Shown: positions 41,274 through 50,386, counted from the first letter of the stretch. The stretch is 64,000 nt of DNA from Streptomyces sp. R28 (GCF_041052385.1 NZ_CP163439.1:5197001-5261000); one strand, 5' to 3'. The notes: generated by a model not told the origin, from the letters alone. Made by a program: numbers and translations.

Positions 41274-42820
41274 CGGGAGTCCCTCGAGTCGGTGTCGTGC
41301 GGGCGCACCGGCTGCAGCTGCATGGTGGCGTCCCGCCAGGTGCCGTCCGCGGCTTCACCGGCGCGGAACTGAGCGGTTTCGTACGTGTACTGGGGTGCGC
41401 GCTGTGCCACCGGACGCTGCGGGAGCGGGCCTTGGTGGCCGGGCCGCGCCGCGGAGACCGGGGAGACCGGGGAGACCGGGGAGACCGGGGAGACCGGGGA
41501 GTAGATCCGCGAGGACGGGCTGGGGGCCGGGGCGTACGGCGGGTTGTGCGAGGCGACCACCGTCGAGCCGGTGTCGCTGTCGCTGCGGTCCGGGAACACC
41601 CACGCCCTGAAGAGCAGGAAGCGCAGCACCGTCGCGGCGAGGTTGGCGGCGATGAGGACCGCCAGTTCGGTGGAGTGCGCGGGGTCGCTGCTGGCCGCGT
41701 TGAGGGCGGCGAGCGAACCGCTGGTCAGGGCGAGGCCGATACCGAAGACGACCAGGCCCTGCGCCTGGTGCCGTACGGCGCCGCCGCGGCCGCGCACCCC
41801 GAAGGTGAGGCGCCGGTTGGCCGCCGTGTTGGCGATCGCGGAGACCAGCAGGGCGAGCGCGTTGGCGATCTGCGAACCGGTGAACACCCGGAAGCCGCTG
41901 TAGAGGAGGAGGTAGAAGAGGGTGGACAGAGCGCCGACGACGCAGAAGCCGACGAGCTGGCGGGCCAGGCCCTTGGGTACGTCCTTGATCTCGCGGTCGC
42001 GCGGGTCGTCGCCGAAGGGGCGGGTGATCCGGTCCAGCGGCAGCGAGCCGGTCGCCAGCGCCCTGCCCACCCGCCACACGCCCTTGAGGTCGTCGGTCGC
42101 CGTCTTCACGATGTGGACCGTGGAGTCGGGGTCGTCGACCCAGTCGACCGGCACCTCGTGGATACGCAGTCCCGCGCGCTCGGCGAGCACCAGCATCTCC
42201 GTGTCGAAGAACCAGCCGGTGTCCTCCACCAGCGGCAGCAGTACCTGGGCCACGTCCCGGCGGATCGCCTTGAAGCCGCACTGCGCGTCCGAGAAGCGGG
42301 CCTGGAGCGAGCCGCGCAGGATGAGGTTGTAGGCGCGGCTGATGAACTCCCGCTTGGGTCCGCGCACCACCCGCGAGCTACGGGCCAGCCGGGAGCCGAT
42401 CGCCAGGTCCGAGTGACCGGAGATCAGCGGCGCCACCAGCGGCAGCAGGGCGTTGAGGTCGGTGGACAGATCCACGTCCATGTAGGCGAGGACCGGGGAG
42501 TCCGAGGCGGACCAGACGGTCCGCAGCGCCCGGCCGCGGCCCTTCTGCTCCAGCCGGAAGGACTTGACCTCCGGTATCTCCGCCTCCAGCCGCGACGCCA
42601 CCTGGGGGGTGGTGTCCGTCGACGCGTTGTCCGCGATCGTGATGCGGAACGCGTACGGGAAGGTGCGCTTGAGGTGGTCATGCAGTCTCAGCACACACGG
42701 CTGGAGGTCCTTCTCCTCGTTGTAGACGGGGATCACTACGTCCAGGACAGGCGTACCGGCGTCGCCGGCCGGGAGGTGCTCCCGCGCCGGCAGGGTGCCG
42801 GGAGAAGAGTCGGTTCGCAT
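41270..42820 (-). CDS. bifunctional GT2 glycosyltransferase - GtrA membrane protein
   Basis: A 516-residue fusion. Residues 20-260 are a dolichyl-phosphate-mannose-synthase-like GT2 domain (VVIPVYNEEKDL, ADNASTDTT, YMDVDLSTD with the DxD metal site). Residues 300-420 are a four-helix GtrA domain (LVGFCVVGALSTLFYLL), and the C-terminus is a disordered tail with repeated Pro-Val-Ser. It would make a lipid-linked sugar and pass it across the membrane for the coupled GT39 enzyme. ATG 42820 is well inside an open frame and was chosen by domain start. No strong ribosome site is seen. Confidence 0.92.
   Translation of the reverse strand: MRTDSSPGTLPAREHLPAGDAGTPVLDVVIPVYNEEKDLQPCVLRLHDHLKRTFPYAFRITIADNASTDTTPQVASRLEAEIPEVKSFRLEQKGRGRALRTVWSASDSPVLAYMDVDLSTDLNALLPLVAPLISGHSDLAIGSRLARSSRVVRGPKREFISRAYNLILRGSLQARFSDAQCGFKAIRRDVAQVLLPLVEDTGWFFDTEMLVLAERAGLRIHEVPVDWVDDPDSTVHIVKTATDDLKGVWRVGRALATGSLPLDRITRPFGDDPRDREIKDVPKGLARQLVGFCVVGALSTLFYLLLYSGFRVFTGSQIANALALLVSAIANTAANRRLTFGVRGRGGAVRHQAQGLVVFGIGLALTSGSLAALNAASSDPAHSTELAVLIAANLAATVLRFLLFRAWVFPDRSDSDTGSTVVASHNPPYAPAPSPSSRIYSPVSPVSPVSPVSPVSAARPGHQGPLPQRPVAQRAPQYTYETAQFRAGEAADGTWRDATMQLQPVRPHDTDSRDSR
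41453..41497 (-). repeat. 9-base tandem repeat (five copies) encoding Pro-Val-Ser
   Basis: Five units of ggagaccgg lie inside the GT2-GtrA gene and give a (PVS)n tail in the product. It is a likely length-variable spot. Confidence 0.85.
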
Positions 42821-42834
42821 GGAACCGACTTTCG

Positions 42835-44475
42835 TCAGGCGCCCTGTTCCACCCATGTGGTGACGCTGTGCTGTGCCTGTGAGTGCTGTTGCCAGCTCAT
42901 TTCGGGGCTCGGCGGCGTGCGGAGCGCCGGCAGATGCACCGTGAACACGGTGCGTCCGGGCACGCTGTCGACGGTCACGGCGCCGCCGTGCGCGGTCGCC
43001 ACGGCCTGCACGATGGCCAGGCCGAGGCCGGTCGAGCCGGTGGCACGGGAGCGCGCGGAGTCGCCGCGCGCGAACCGTTCGAAGACGTGCGGAAGCAGCT
43101 CGGCCGGGATGCCCTGACCGTTGTCCTCGACGTCCACGCACAGCCACGGGCCCCGCCTTTGGACACGCGCGGTGACCGTCGTACCGGGTGGAGTGTGGTT
43201 GCGGGCGTTGCCGAGCAGGTTGACGAGGACCTGCTGCAGCCGGGCCGCGTCCGCCGACACGAGCGCGGGCTCGTCGGGCAGGTCGAGGCGCCAGTTGTGG
43301 TCCATGCCGGCCGCGCGGGCGTCGCTGATGGTGTCCACGACGAGCGGGATCAGGTCGGTCTGCTCGAACTGGAGCGGACGTCCGGCGTCGAGCCGGGCAA
43401 GCAGGAGGAGGTCCTCGACGAGGAGGGTCATGCGCCCGGCCTCGGACTCGATACGGCCGAGGGCGTGTTTGGTGTCCGGGCCGACCTCTTCTCTGCCGCG
43501 TCTGGTCAGTTCGGCGTACCCGCGGATGGAGGCGAGGGGGGTGCGCAGCTCATGGCTGGCGTCGGCCACGAACTGCCGTACCCGCATCTCGCTCTGCTGG
43601 CGGGAGTGCAGGGCGGCGTGGACGTGGTCCAGCATGCGATTGAGCGCGGCACCGACCCGGCCGACCTCGGTGTGCGGGTCGGTCTCGGACTCGGGGACGC
43701 GTTCGCTGAGGTTGACCTCGCCGGTGTGGAGCGGGAGTTCGGAGACGCGGGTGGCGGTGGCGGCGACGCGGCGGAGGGGGCGGGTGGCTACGCCGACGAT
43801 GACGGTGCCGGCGATACCGGCGGCGACCAGGGCGGCGGCGGTGACGCTGGCTTCGATGAGGACGAGGGTGTTGAGGGTGCTGCTGACGTCCTTGATGGGG
43901 ATGGCGACGTAGTAGCTACGGGTGCCGTCGCCGCTGGTCCTGTACTGGACGCGGTACTCGCCGAGGCTGCCGCCCAGGTCGACGGTGTGCTGCTTGCCGT
44001 CCTGGGACGCCTTGTTGAGCGCCGCTTCCTGGGCTTCGGTGAGGTCGACGGCCTTCATCCCGAACGGGTCGGCGGCGGTGCTGTCGTCCGTGTTCTGGCC
44101 GACCTTCGCCTCGGTGATGACACCGTTCTGGACCAGGGCGATGACCGTGCCGGTCGATCCCGGACCGCCCGCGCGCTTGGCGAACTCGGTGAGATTGAGG
44201 GTCTGGGCGGACTTGTCGGGCGCGTCGTTCTTGCTGGGGTCGCTCTTGTCGGGGTCGGCGCCGGGAGGCTTGCCGGCGGCCCGATCGCCGATCTCGCTGA
44301 GCTGGGTGCCCAGTTGTTCGTACAGATGGGACCGCAGCGCCAGCGTCGTCACCGTACCGATCACCGCACACACCACGGCGATCAGCACCAGGGACGCGAC
44401 GACGAGCCGCGCCCGCAGTGTGCGCGGCTGACCCGCTCGTCTCTTCTGCGTACGCGGCCGTCGTCGCCCGCTCAT
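42835..44475 (-). CDS. sensor histidine kinase (two-component)
   Basis: A 546-residue membrane kinase. A first membrane helix (LVVASLVLIAVVCAVIG), an external domain of about 150 residues with a Lys/Asp-rich part, a second helix (ASVTAAALVAAGIAGTVIVG), a HAMP linker, the H-box SHELRTPLASIRGY with the phosphorylated His, then NLLGNARNH, DNGQGIP and STGLGLAIV for ATP binding. ATG 44475 overlaps the response-regulator stop (ATGA). The glycosyltransferase pair begins 14 bases after its stop, suggesting cell-envelope control. Confidence 0.95.
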   Translation of the reverse strand: MSGRRRPRTQKRRAGQPRTLRARLVVASLVLIAVVCAVIGTVTTLALRSHLYEQLGTQLSEIGDRAAGKPPGADPDKSDPSKNDAPDKSAQTLNLTEFAKRAGGPGSTGTVIALVQNGVITEAKVGQNTDDSTAADPFGMKAVDLTEAQEAALNKASQDGKQHTVDLGGSLGEYRVQYRTSGDGTRSYYVAIPIKDVSSTLNTLVLIEASVTAAALVAAGIAGTVIVGVATRPLRRVAATATRVSELPLHTGEVNLSERVPESETDPHTEVGRVGAALNRMLDHVHAALHSRQQSEMRVRQFVADASHELRTPLASIRGYAELTRRGREEVGPDTKHALGRIESEAGRMTLLVEDLLLLARLDAGRPLQFEQTDLIPLVVDTISDARAAGMDHNWRLDLPDEPALVSADAARLQQVLVNLLGNARNHTPPGTTVTARVQRRGPWLCVDVEDNGQGIPAELLPHVFERFARGDSARSRATGSTGLGLAIVQAVATAHGGAVTVDSVPGRTVFTVHLPALRTPPSPEMSWQQHSQAQHSVTTWVEQGA

Positions 44476-45212
44476 GACGCCGCGGGCTTGATCAGGTAAC
44501 CGGCGCCACGCCGGGTGTGGATCATCGGCTCGCGACCGGCGTCGATCTTCCGGCGCAGGTAGGAGATGTAGAGCTCGACGACGTTGGCCTGCCCGCCGAA
44601 GTCGTACGACCACACGCGGTCGAGTATCTGGGCCTTGCTGAGCACGCGCCGCGGGTTGCGCATCAGGAACCGCAGCAGCTCGAACTCGGTGGCGGTGAGG
44701 TGGATGTTCTCCCCGGCCCGCGAGACCTCGTGGCTGTCCTCGTCAAGCGTCAGGTCCCCGACGACCAGTACGGAGTCCGACCGCCGGTCGGCGGCACCGG
44801 AACGCCGGATGAGCCCGCGCAGCCGGGCCACGACCTCCTCCAGGCTGAACGGCTTGGTGACGTAGTCGTCCCCGCCCGCGGTGAGCCCGGCGATACGGTC
44901 CTCGACGGCGTCCTTGGCCGTCAGGAACAGCACCGGCACGTCCGGCAGGTCCCGGCGCAGCCGCCCGAGGACGCTCAGCCCGTCCATGTCCGGCAACATC
45001 ATGTCCAGCACGACGGCGTCGGGCCGGAACTCGCGCGCGGTCTGGATGGCACCCGTGCCATCCCCCGCACTCCGGATCTGCCAGCCCTCATAGCGAAGGG
45101 CCATCGACAGAAGTTCGGTGATCGACAGCTCGTCGTCCACCACAAGCACTCGGACGGGGCTCCCGTCCGGCCTCAGCAGTTCGGTGCGCCCCTGGGGCGA
45201 GGTCGTGGTCAT
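44472..45212 (-). CDS. OmpR-family response regulator
   Basis: A 246-residue regulator. The receiver has DD at residues 26-27 (VRVLVVDDELS), the phosphorylated Asp70 in VVLDMMLPDMDG, and Lys in DDYVTKPF. The C-terminal winged helix reads LTATEFELLRFLMRN and VWSYDFGGQANVVELYISYLRRK. It is coupled to the histidine kinase by ATGA. The upstream 80 bases are A/T-richer and hold the promoter. Confidence 0.95.
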   Translation of the reverse strand: MTTTSPQGRTELLRPDGSPVRVLVVDDELSITELLSMALRYEGWQIRSAGDGTGAIQTAREFRPDAVVLDMMLPDMDGLSVLGRLRRDLPDVPVLFLTAKDAVEDRIAGLTAGGDDYVTKPFSLEEVVARLRGLIRRSGAADRRSDSVLVVGDLTLDEDSHEVSRAGENIHLTATEFELLRFLMRNPRRVLSKAQILDRVWSYDFGGQANVVELYISYLRRKIDAGREPMIHTRRGAGYLIKPAAS

Positions 45213-45372
45213 GCTGGAACTTTGTCGGAGCCCTCTTAGAACACGCTTTCCGCAACCTGTGATTTTCCTAAGAAACGCACAGGAGACTCTCAGGGGGCGC
45301 TTGGGTGATCGACACGAGAGGCCTCGCGGGCCCGCGAGGGGCCCAGGAGCCTCTCGTCCACAAACCTGCAGG

Positions 45373-45987
45373 TCAACCCTTGACGCCGGGCAGGAAGCGG
45401 ACCGGTATGTACTGGTCGTACAGCCGCTCGCCGGTGGCCGTGAAGTCGGCGCGGGTGACGATCGCGCACCGCACGTTCACGTCACAGACAACGCCGTCCG
45501 CGATCTCGGGCCGGAGGTTCTCCAGCGTCGTACGGAACTTGCCGCCGTCCTCGTACGGGATCGTGATGCCGGGCGTGCCCGTGCCCATGCCGGTGTCGGT
45601 GATCCGGCGCGAGGATCCGTCCTTGCTCTCGGCGCCGGGCAGACAGGGACCGGGCAGGCTGGTGTACGTCGACGGTCACCGACGCGGACACCCTCGGGGA
45701 TCACACAGAACGCGAGGAATATGCCCTGCCCCCGGTTGTCGACGCCCTGTGTATCCGGCGCCCTTGACCTGCACCGTACTGCGGCCGGAGGCGGGCAGCA
45801 GGGTCGGGCCGGCGGCCGGCTTCAGGTCGAAGGTCTCGCCACTGGCCGTGCTGACCGTACGGTGCGCGTACCCGCCGAACGGCAGCGTCGTGTGTCCGCC
45901 GAACGGCACGGTGTTCGCGGTGCCGGCCGCCGGGAGCACCGCGGCGAGCCCTGTCACGGCGGCGACGGCGACGCAGGGCCGATTCGT
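45373..45987 (-). pseudogene. secreted beta-sandwich protein, start lost and frameshifted twice
   Basis: Three successive minus-strand frames give one family's parts in order: signal-like VAVAAVTGLAAVLPAAG, GRSTVQVKGAGYT, then VIPEGVRVGD in a second frame, then PGITIPYEDGGKFR, CAIVTRADFTATGERLYDQYIPVRF in a third. This order is known from secreted actinobacterial proteins with a neocarzinostatin-like domain, often near heme or iron genes. The expected ATG reads ACG at 45985-45987 after GAAAGG. Two or more frame errors separate the parts, so it is not expressed as one protein. Confidence 0.75.
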
Positions 45988-46380
45988 TTACCTTTCAAGC
46001 ACTGAATCCCTACAGACGCCTTCAGTACTCGCCCGCTCGAACCCGTTGCTGTGCTCGACCCTGGCGATGTGCAGCGAGTAGCGCTCGTACCAGTGCGCGC
46101 GTCCGTGCGACTTGGCCGCGCGGTGCTCCGCGTGGTCGCGCCACTGCTCGATGCCGGCGAGGTCCCTGAAGTAAGCGACGGTGATGGAGAGGCCGCCTGG
46201 GGTGCGGGCGGAGTCCTCGCCGAGGAACCCGGGAATCTCCTTGACCAGATCACCCATGCGCCGGGCGGTCACGTCGTATCCACCGTCCCCCTCGGTGCGC
46301 ATGGAAGTGAACACGACGGCGTAGTACGGAGGTTCGTGCGCCGAAACAGGGGCGACAGGTGCAACGCGGTGATCGCTCAT
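45988..46380 (-). CDS. antibiotic biosynthesis monooxygenase family protein
   Basis: A 130-residue ABM-fold protein (YYAVVFTSMRT, EIPGFLGEDSART, GLSITVAYFRDLAGIEQWRDH, HSRxHW-like GRAHWYERYSLHIARVEH). ATG 46380 was taken as the start of the family region. The last 14 residues after SNGFER look unlike the family and run to the base before the pseudogene start, so the original stop may have been lost. Function unproven; such proteins protect against or modify reactive small molecules. Confidence 0.82.
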   Translation of the reverse strand: MSDHRVAPVAPVSAHEPPYYAVVFTSMRTEGDGGYDVTARRMGDLVKEIPGFLGEDSARTPGGLSITVAYFRDLAGIEQWRDHAEHRAAKSHGRAHWYERYSLHIARVEHSNGFERASTEGVCRDSVLER

Positions 46381-46495
46381 GTCACCTACGGTCCGCTCCC
46401 GCACCGCACGGCGTCCAGGTTCCTTACCGAAAGGGATCCCGGAGGGATTCAACTCTTTACCGTCACCGCCTCCCGCCTCCCGCCTCCCTCGCGGA

Positions 46496-47380
46496 TCAGA
46501 ACAAGCCGTCCTGCGCGCTCACCTCACGCTTGAACTCCCTTACAGGCAAAGTGAGTTCACCATCTCCAGCCAGCCCCTCGACAGAACGCAGCTCCCACCC
46601 CCGCATCAACCGCGTATCCAGCACGACGACCCCACCGCCGGCCGCCAGATGCAGATCCGGCCCCGCAGCCGCCACCAACCGCCCACTCACCACCCCGCCG
46701 GCGATCAGCTCGCTCACCTCCCCGACGGCGCCCGGCAGCCCCGCGAGCCCGAACACCCCGGCGTGATCGACCGGTCGGCAGGGCTCGCGGTCCAGTGACT
46801 CCGGCCAGCCGGGGAGGGCCACCGCGCGGGCATGCAGGTCCTCCACCTCGGCCGCCCGCTCGGCCGCCGACGTCGGCAGCACGGAGCGCACCGCCCGCTT
46901 GTGGCCGTACGGAATCCGGTCCGGCACCCGCAACGCCGCGCGCAGCAGCTCCTCGGCGCGCCGCGCGGCCATCAGCGGGCCGACGCCCAGCCAGCTGAAG
47001 CAGACCGCGCCCTGTTCCAGCAGCCGCGCCGAGCCGCGTTCAAGGGCGGTGATGCCGGCCTTGGTCATCCCGGGCCCGAACCACGCCAGATATACGTGGT
47101 ACGGCCGTGGATCGTCCGCGATCGTGTCGGCCGCCACGGAGTGCGCCCGGTCCAGCCGCGCACACTCCTCGCACCGCGCCCCCGTACTCCGCCCCGGCAC
47201 GACCGCCCGTACCGGACACGCATGCCCCCGCGCCCCCACGCATGTCCGCGCGCCCCCTTCCGCGACCCCGAAGGCCACCCGTTTTCCCCAGGTCAGCGCG
47301 GAGCGCCGACCGCCGTCCCACGCCAGCTCGGGACCGTCCGCCGACCACCGCAACCCCGAGCATCTCCATGCCTGTGCCAT
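46496..47380 (-). CDS. DUF2797 domain protein
   Basis: A 294-residue cytosolic protein. The DUF2797 core includes CVGARGHACPVRAVV, CEECARLD (a Cys-rich turn that may bind metal), PYHVYLAWFGPGMTKAGIT and SARLLEQGAVCFSWLGVGP. The GIY-YIG-like HVYLAWFG strand is typical of the family. The role is unknown. It stands between the ABM gene and a small membrane protein. Confidence 0.85.
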   Translation of the reverse strand: MAQAWRCSGLRWSADGPELAWDGGRRSALTWGKRVAFGVAEGGARTCVGARGHACPVRAVVPGRSTGARCEECARLDRAHSVAADTIADDPRPYHVYLAWFGPGMTKAGITALERGSARLLEQGAVCFSWLGVGPLMAARRAEELLRAALRVPDRIPYGHKRAVRSVLPTSAAERAAEVEDLHARAVALPGWPESLDREPCRPVDHAGVFGLAGLPGAVGEVSELIAGGVVSGRLVAAAGPDLHLAAGGGVVVLDTRLMRGWELRSVEGLAGDGELTLPVREFKREVSAQDGLF

Positions 47381-47489
47381 CGCTCTTCGAGACTAGAGGC
47401 AGGCACTGACAACGGCGGTTCGGCGACTGGAGGCCACGGGGGGCGCCGGTTCCGCGACCGAGATCAACACCCGACCGCAGCGGCCGGCT

Positions 47490-47897
47490 TCAGCGGCCGG
47501 CTTCAGCGGCAGCGGGCTCGGGATCCCCGGTCACGGGAGCCACCTCGGACGCCGCGCCGGACGCCGCGCCGGATGTCGCCTCGGACGCCACCGCGGCCGT
47601 ACGCCGACCGCGCCCCGCCAACCGGCATCCCCAGCAGTCCGTATGCCCGTCCCGAGCGGTCAGGTCGCGCGCCCCCATACGCCACTGACTCCGAGGCCGG
47701 ACGCCCGGCGGCTTGCCCCAGCCGGACAGGTGCAGGGCCCAGGTGACGAGGACGCTCGCCGCCACGATCCCCAGCCCGCCCACCAGCAGCACAGCCGACA
47801 CCGTGCATATCCCCGCCCCCAGCACGGCGGAGCCGACGCCCGCGATCGCGGTTCCGGTCCACCCCGCGATCGTGTGCCCCTCGTCATACTGACTCAC
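47490..47897 (-). CDS. HGxxPAAW-like small membrane protein
   Basis: A 135-residue protein with two membrane helices (about residues 15-35 and 39-58). The N-terminal EGHTIAGWTG resembles the HGxxPAAW family motif with Ile and Gly substitutions. The C-terminal half is basic, then Ala/Glu-rich, and contains CWGCR. GTG 47897 has GGGAGG at seven bases. It is divergent from a MarR gene. Function unknown. Confidence 0.7.
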   Translation of the reverse strand: MSQYDEGHTIAGWTGTAIAGVGSAVLGAGICTVSAVLLVGGLGIVAASVLVTWALHLSGWGKPPGVRPRSQWRMGARDLTARDGHTDCWGCRLAGRGRRTAAVASEATSGAASGAASEVAPVTGDPEPAAAEAGR

Positions 47898-47932
47898 GTG
47901 CTACCTCCCGGATATCCCGACGAGCATTCGGA

Positions 47933-47975
47933 GAATCTCTCACCTCGTGAGAAGTTTAGGCACTGAATCTCTCAC
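47933..47975. promoter_or_regulatory. candidate MarR operator with palindrome and direct repeat
   Basis: TCTCACCTCGTGAGA (47938-47952) is a perfect palindrome with a three-base centre. GAATCTCTCAC occurs at 47933-47943 and again at 47965-47975. It lies in the divergent promoter region of the HGxxPAAW-like and MarR genes. Confidence 0.65.
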
Positions 47976-47995
47976 AAGCTAAGGTAATCAGGAAG

Positions 47996-48478
47996 ATGCA
48001 AGCCAAGCCGCGTCCCACCGCCACCCCCGCCCAGGCGCTGGAGGCGATGGACTCCCTCATCGCGGCCCACCTGCTCGGCCAGCAGGAGATGGCCCAGCGG
48101 CTGGGCCTGAACATCACCGACCTGCTCTGTTTCGCCTGCGTGCTGAAGGCCGGCGAGAACCTGCTCACGGCGGGCGAACTCGCGGAGCACGCCCACGTCA
48201 CGACCGGCGCGATGACCGGCATCCTCAACCGCCTGGAACGCGCCGGCTTCATCACCCGCCGCCCGGACCCGGCCGACCGCCGACGCGTCCGCGTGGCCGC
48301 CGTCCCGTCCGCGGTCACCCGCGCCGAGGAGCTCTACGGCCCCTACTACGCCCGCCTCAACGACCTCTTCGCCAGCTACTCCGCCGACGAGATCGCCGTA
48401 CTCACGGACTGGTTCACCCGCACGACGGGCCTGGCGCAGACCTACATCGACGAACTGCGCGACCAGGACAAGGCCTGA
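47996..48478 (+). CDS. MarR family transcriptional regulator
   Basis: A 160-residue MarR protein (LTAGELAEHAHVTTGAMTGIL as recognition helices, RRPDPADRRRVRV as wing). It starts at ATG 47996 with AGG at eight bases. It shares a divergent promoter region, with a palindrome, with the small membrane protein gene. Its stop abuts the convergent HxlR stop. Confidence 0.9.
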   Translation: MQAKPRPTATPAQALEAMDSLIAAHLLGQQEMAQRLGLNITDLLCFACVLKAGENLLTAGELAEHAHVTTGAMTGILNRLERAGFITRRPDPADRRRVRVAAVPSAVTRAEELYGPYYARLNDLFASYSADEIAVLTDWFTRTTGLAQTYIDELRDQDKA

Positions 48479-48862
48479 TCACTGACGGGCGTCGTATGCC
48501 ACCCGTGCCCGCTCGACCTCGTCCAGATGAACGGACCACTCGGAGAGCGCGGCGAACAACGGTGCGAGGCTGCGGCCCAGTTCGCTGATCTCGTACTCCA
48601 CGCGGGGCGGCACCTCGGCGTGATACGTGCGCACGACCAGGCCGTCCCGCTCCAGCTGCCGCAGTCGCTGGGTGAGCACCTTCGGCGTGATCGTGGCGAT
48701 ACGACGCTCCAGTTCGACGAAGCGCTGTCGGCCGTACTCGTGGAGCGCCCACAGGATCGGGGTGGTCCACCGGCTGAAGACGATGTCGACGACGGGGGCG
48801 ACCGGGCAGGCGTTCTCGGGATCGCCGCCACGCGGGGCCCATTTCGCTGTGTCCTCGGTCAC
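48479..48862 (-). CDS. HxlR family transcriptional regulator
   Basis: A 127-residue HxlR-type winged-helix regulator. It has CPVAPVVDIVFSRWTTPILWAL with the family cysteine, ELERRIATITPKVLTQRLRQL as recognition helix, and PPRVEYEISELGRSL. It starts at a GTG right after GGGGGAG. It is divergent from the NmrA-like reductase at 48979 and likely controls it, perhaps in response to quinones or electrophiles as known for some relatives. Confidence 0.92.
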   Translation of the reverse strand: MTEDTAKWAPRGGDPENACPVAPVVDIVFSRWTTPILWALHEYGRQRFVELERRIATITPKVLTQRLRQLERDGLVVRTYHAEVPPRVEYEISELGRSLAPLFAALSEWSVHLDEVERARVAYDARQ

Positions 48863-48891
48863 AACTCCCCCTGTCTGCCAATACTTTCCTC

Positions 48892-48901
48892 TAGGTACCT
48901 A
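48892..48901. promoter_or_regulatory. TAGGTACCTA palindrome between HxlR and NmrA genes
   Basis: A perfect ten-base palindrome inside the divergent promoter region, a plausible HxlR operator core. This is a motif match only. Confidence 0.45.
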
Positions 48902-48978
48902 CTACCTCCACAACAGTAGCGTCGCCGTTCGAGACGAGAAGAACGAGAACGAGAACGAGAACCTCGGAACGGAGACCG

Positions 48979-49809
48979 ATGATGATCGTGGTGACCGGAG
49001 CAACGGGCAATGTGGGACGGCCACTTGTGCGGACCCTCGTCGAAGCGGGGGAGCAGGTGACGGCGGTCTCCCGCCGGATCTCCGCGCGGGACGTGCCGGA
49101 GGGGACCCGCCATCACCCGGCCGACCTCGCCGACCCCGAGCGCCTGGCGCCCGCCCTGGAGGGGGCCAAGGCCCTGTTCGTGCTGACCTCGGGCGACTTC
49201 GTGGCGGGCGGCGGTGACCTCGGGGCCGTCCTGGATGTCGTACGGGGATCGGGCGTGCGGCGTGTGGTCCTGCTGTCGTCCCAGGGCGTCGGCACCGGGC
49301 ACCACCCCTCGGTCCTGGAGGACGCCGTCAAGGCATCGGGCCTGGAGTGGACGATGTTGCGCCCAAGCGGCTTCCACTCCAACGTCCTCCAGTGGGCCGA
49401 CATGGTCCGCACCCGGCGGGAGGTGGCCGCTCCCTTCGGCGACGTGGCCCTGCCGACCGTCGACCCGGCCGACATCGCGGACGTCGCGGCGTTGGCGCTG
49501 CGCGAGCCGGGGCACGACGGCGAGGTCTACGAACTGACCGGCCCCGCGCCCGTCTCGCCCCGGCAGCAGACCGCCGCGATCGAGGACGCCCTGGGTGAGG
49601 CGGTCCGGTTCGTCGAACTGACCCGAGCACAAGCCCGGGAGCGGATGCTGGGCTTCATGCCCGAGCCGGTCGTCGAGAACACGCTCGACATGCTGGGGGC
49701 TCCGGCGGCCGCGTTGCGGCAGGTCAGCCCGGACGTGGAGCACGTCCTCGGGCGGCCGGCCCGTGCGTTCGCGGACTGGGCCGGACGCAATGTCAGTGCC
49801 TTCGCCTAG
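48979..49809 (+). CDS. NmrA-like NAD(P)-binding oxidoreductase
   Basis: A 276-residue atypical SDR. It opens MMIVVTGATGNVGRPL with the dinucleotide loop, has VVLLSSQGVGTG near residue 95, SGLEWTMLRPSGFHSN near 120 and DIADVAALALRE near 180. It lacks the Tyr-x-x-x-Lys pair of classical SDRs, as is usual for NmrA or quinone-reductase-2-like members. It is divergent from the HxlR gene, a common arrangement, suggesting regulation by redox or electrophile stress. Confidence 0.9.
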   Translation: MMIVVTGATGNVGRPLVRTLVEAGEQVTAVSRRISARDVPEGTRHHPADLADPERLAPALEGAKALFVLTSGDFVAGGGDLGAVLDVVRGSGVRRVVLLSSQGVGTGHHPSVLEDAVKASGLEWTMLRPSGFHSNVLQWADMVRTRREVAAPFGDVALPTVDPADIADVAALALREPGHDGEVYELTGPAPVSPRQQTAAIEDALGEAVRFVELTRAQARERMLGFMPEPVVENTLDMLGAPAAALRQVSPDVEHVLGRPARAFADWAGRNVSAFA

Positions 49810-50239
49810 CCTGCGAAGCAGTCACATTGCGCCACTTGAGAAGGCGGCCCGCCGCATGCTGCACGAGCCCGAGAACACGCTCTTCGTACGGGGCGACACC
49901 CCCGTCCTCCTGCTGGCCGGCGCCTCCGTCCACGACGCCCTGCCCGCCCTGGCCGCGGCCGACGGGCAGGTGCCGCTGTGCGCGGGCTGGGGTGTCGTGC
50001 CCAAGCTCACCCTGTGCGTCGTGGACGGGCCGGGGGAGTACGGCCTCATGGTTCCCTCGCTCGCCGCACCGGTGCTCGACGCGGGCGGGCCTGGTGACAT
50101 GGGCGCCTGGTGCGAGGACGCCGAGCGGGCCGGTGGAGCAGTGGTGCTGTCCGTGGACCGGATACCCGAAGTGCTGGACTGGGGCCACCTGCTGGGCTCG
50201 GGCGCCTCGCGGGGCGGCTTCGTGCGGGTCATGAACTGA
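49790..50239 (+). CDS. hypothetical protein
   Basis: A 149-residue protein starting at ATG 49790, 20 bases inside the NmrA gene. An ATG at 49856 would give a shorter form (MLHEPENTLFVRGD). It has GDTPVLLLAGASVHDALPAL, PLCAGWGVVPKLTLCVVDG and VLSVDRIPEVLDWGHLL, suggesting an alpha-beta fold with three cysteines. I do not recognise the family. Overlap with the reductase suggests coupling. Confidence 0.6.
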   Translation: MSVPSPSLRSSHIAPLEKAARRMLHEPENTLFVRGDTPVLLLAGASVHDALPALAAADGQVPLCAGWGVVPKLTLCVVDGPGEYGLMVPSLAAPVLDAGGPGDMGAWCEDAERAGGAVVLSVDRIPEVLDWGHLLGSGASRGGFVRVMN

Positions 50240-50386
50240 GGCGCGCTGCTGCGGCGCGCCGCTGACCCGACCTCGCATGGTGGAGCCTGCCCCACCTCCG
50301 GGCCGGTAGGTCACTCCATCGTTGCGACGTGCGGACAACGGCATCGTTGGCCTCAGTTGATCCCGGCTGAAATCCCGGCTGCAGCC

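Noticed and set aside
45234..45278. Two TCYTARRA-like elements before the response regulator
   Set aside because: Only 9 of 13 positions agree, too weak to call an operator.
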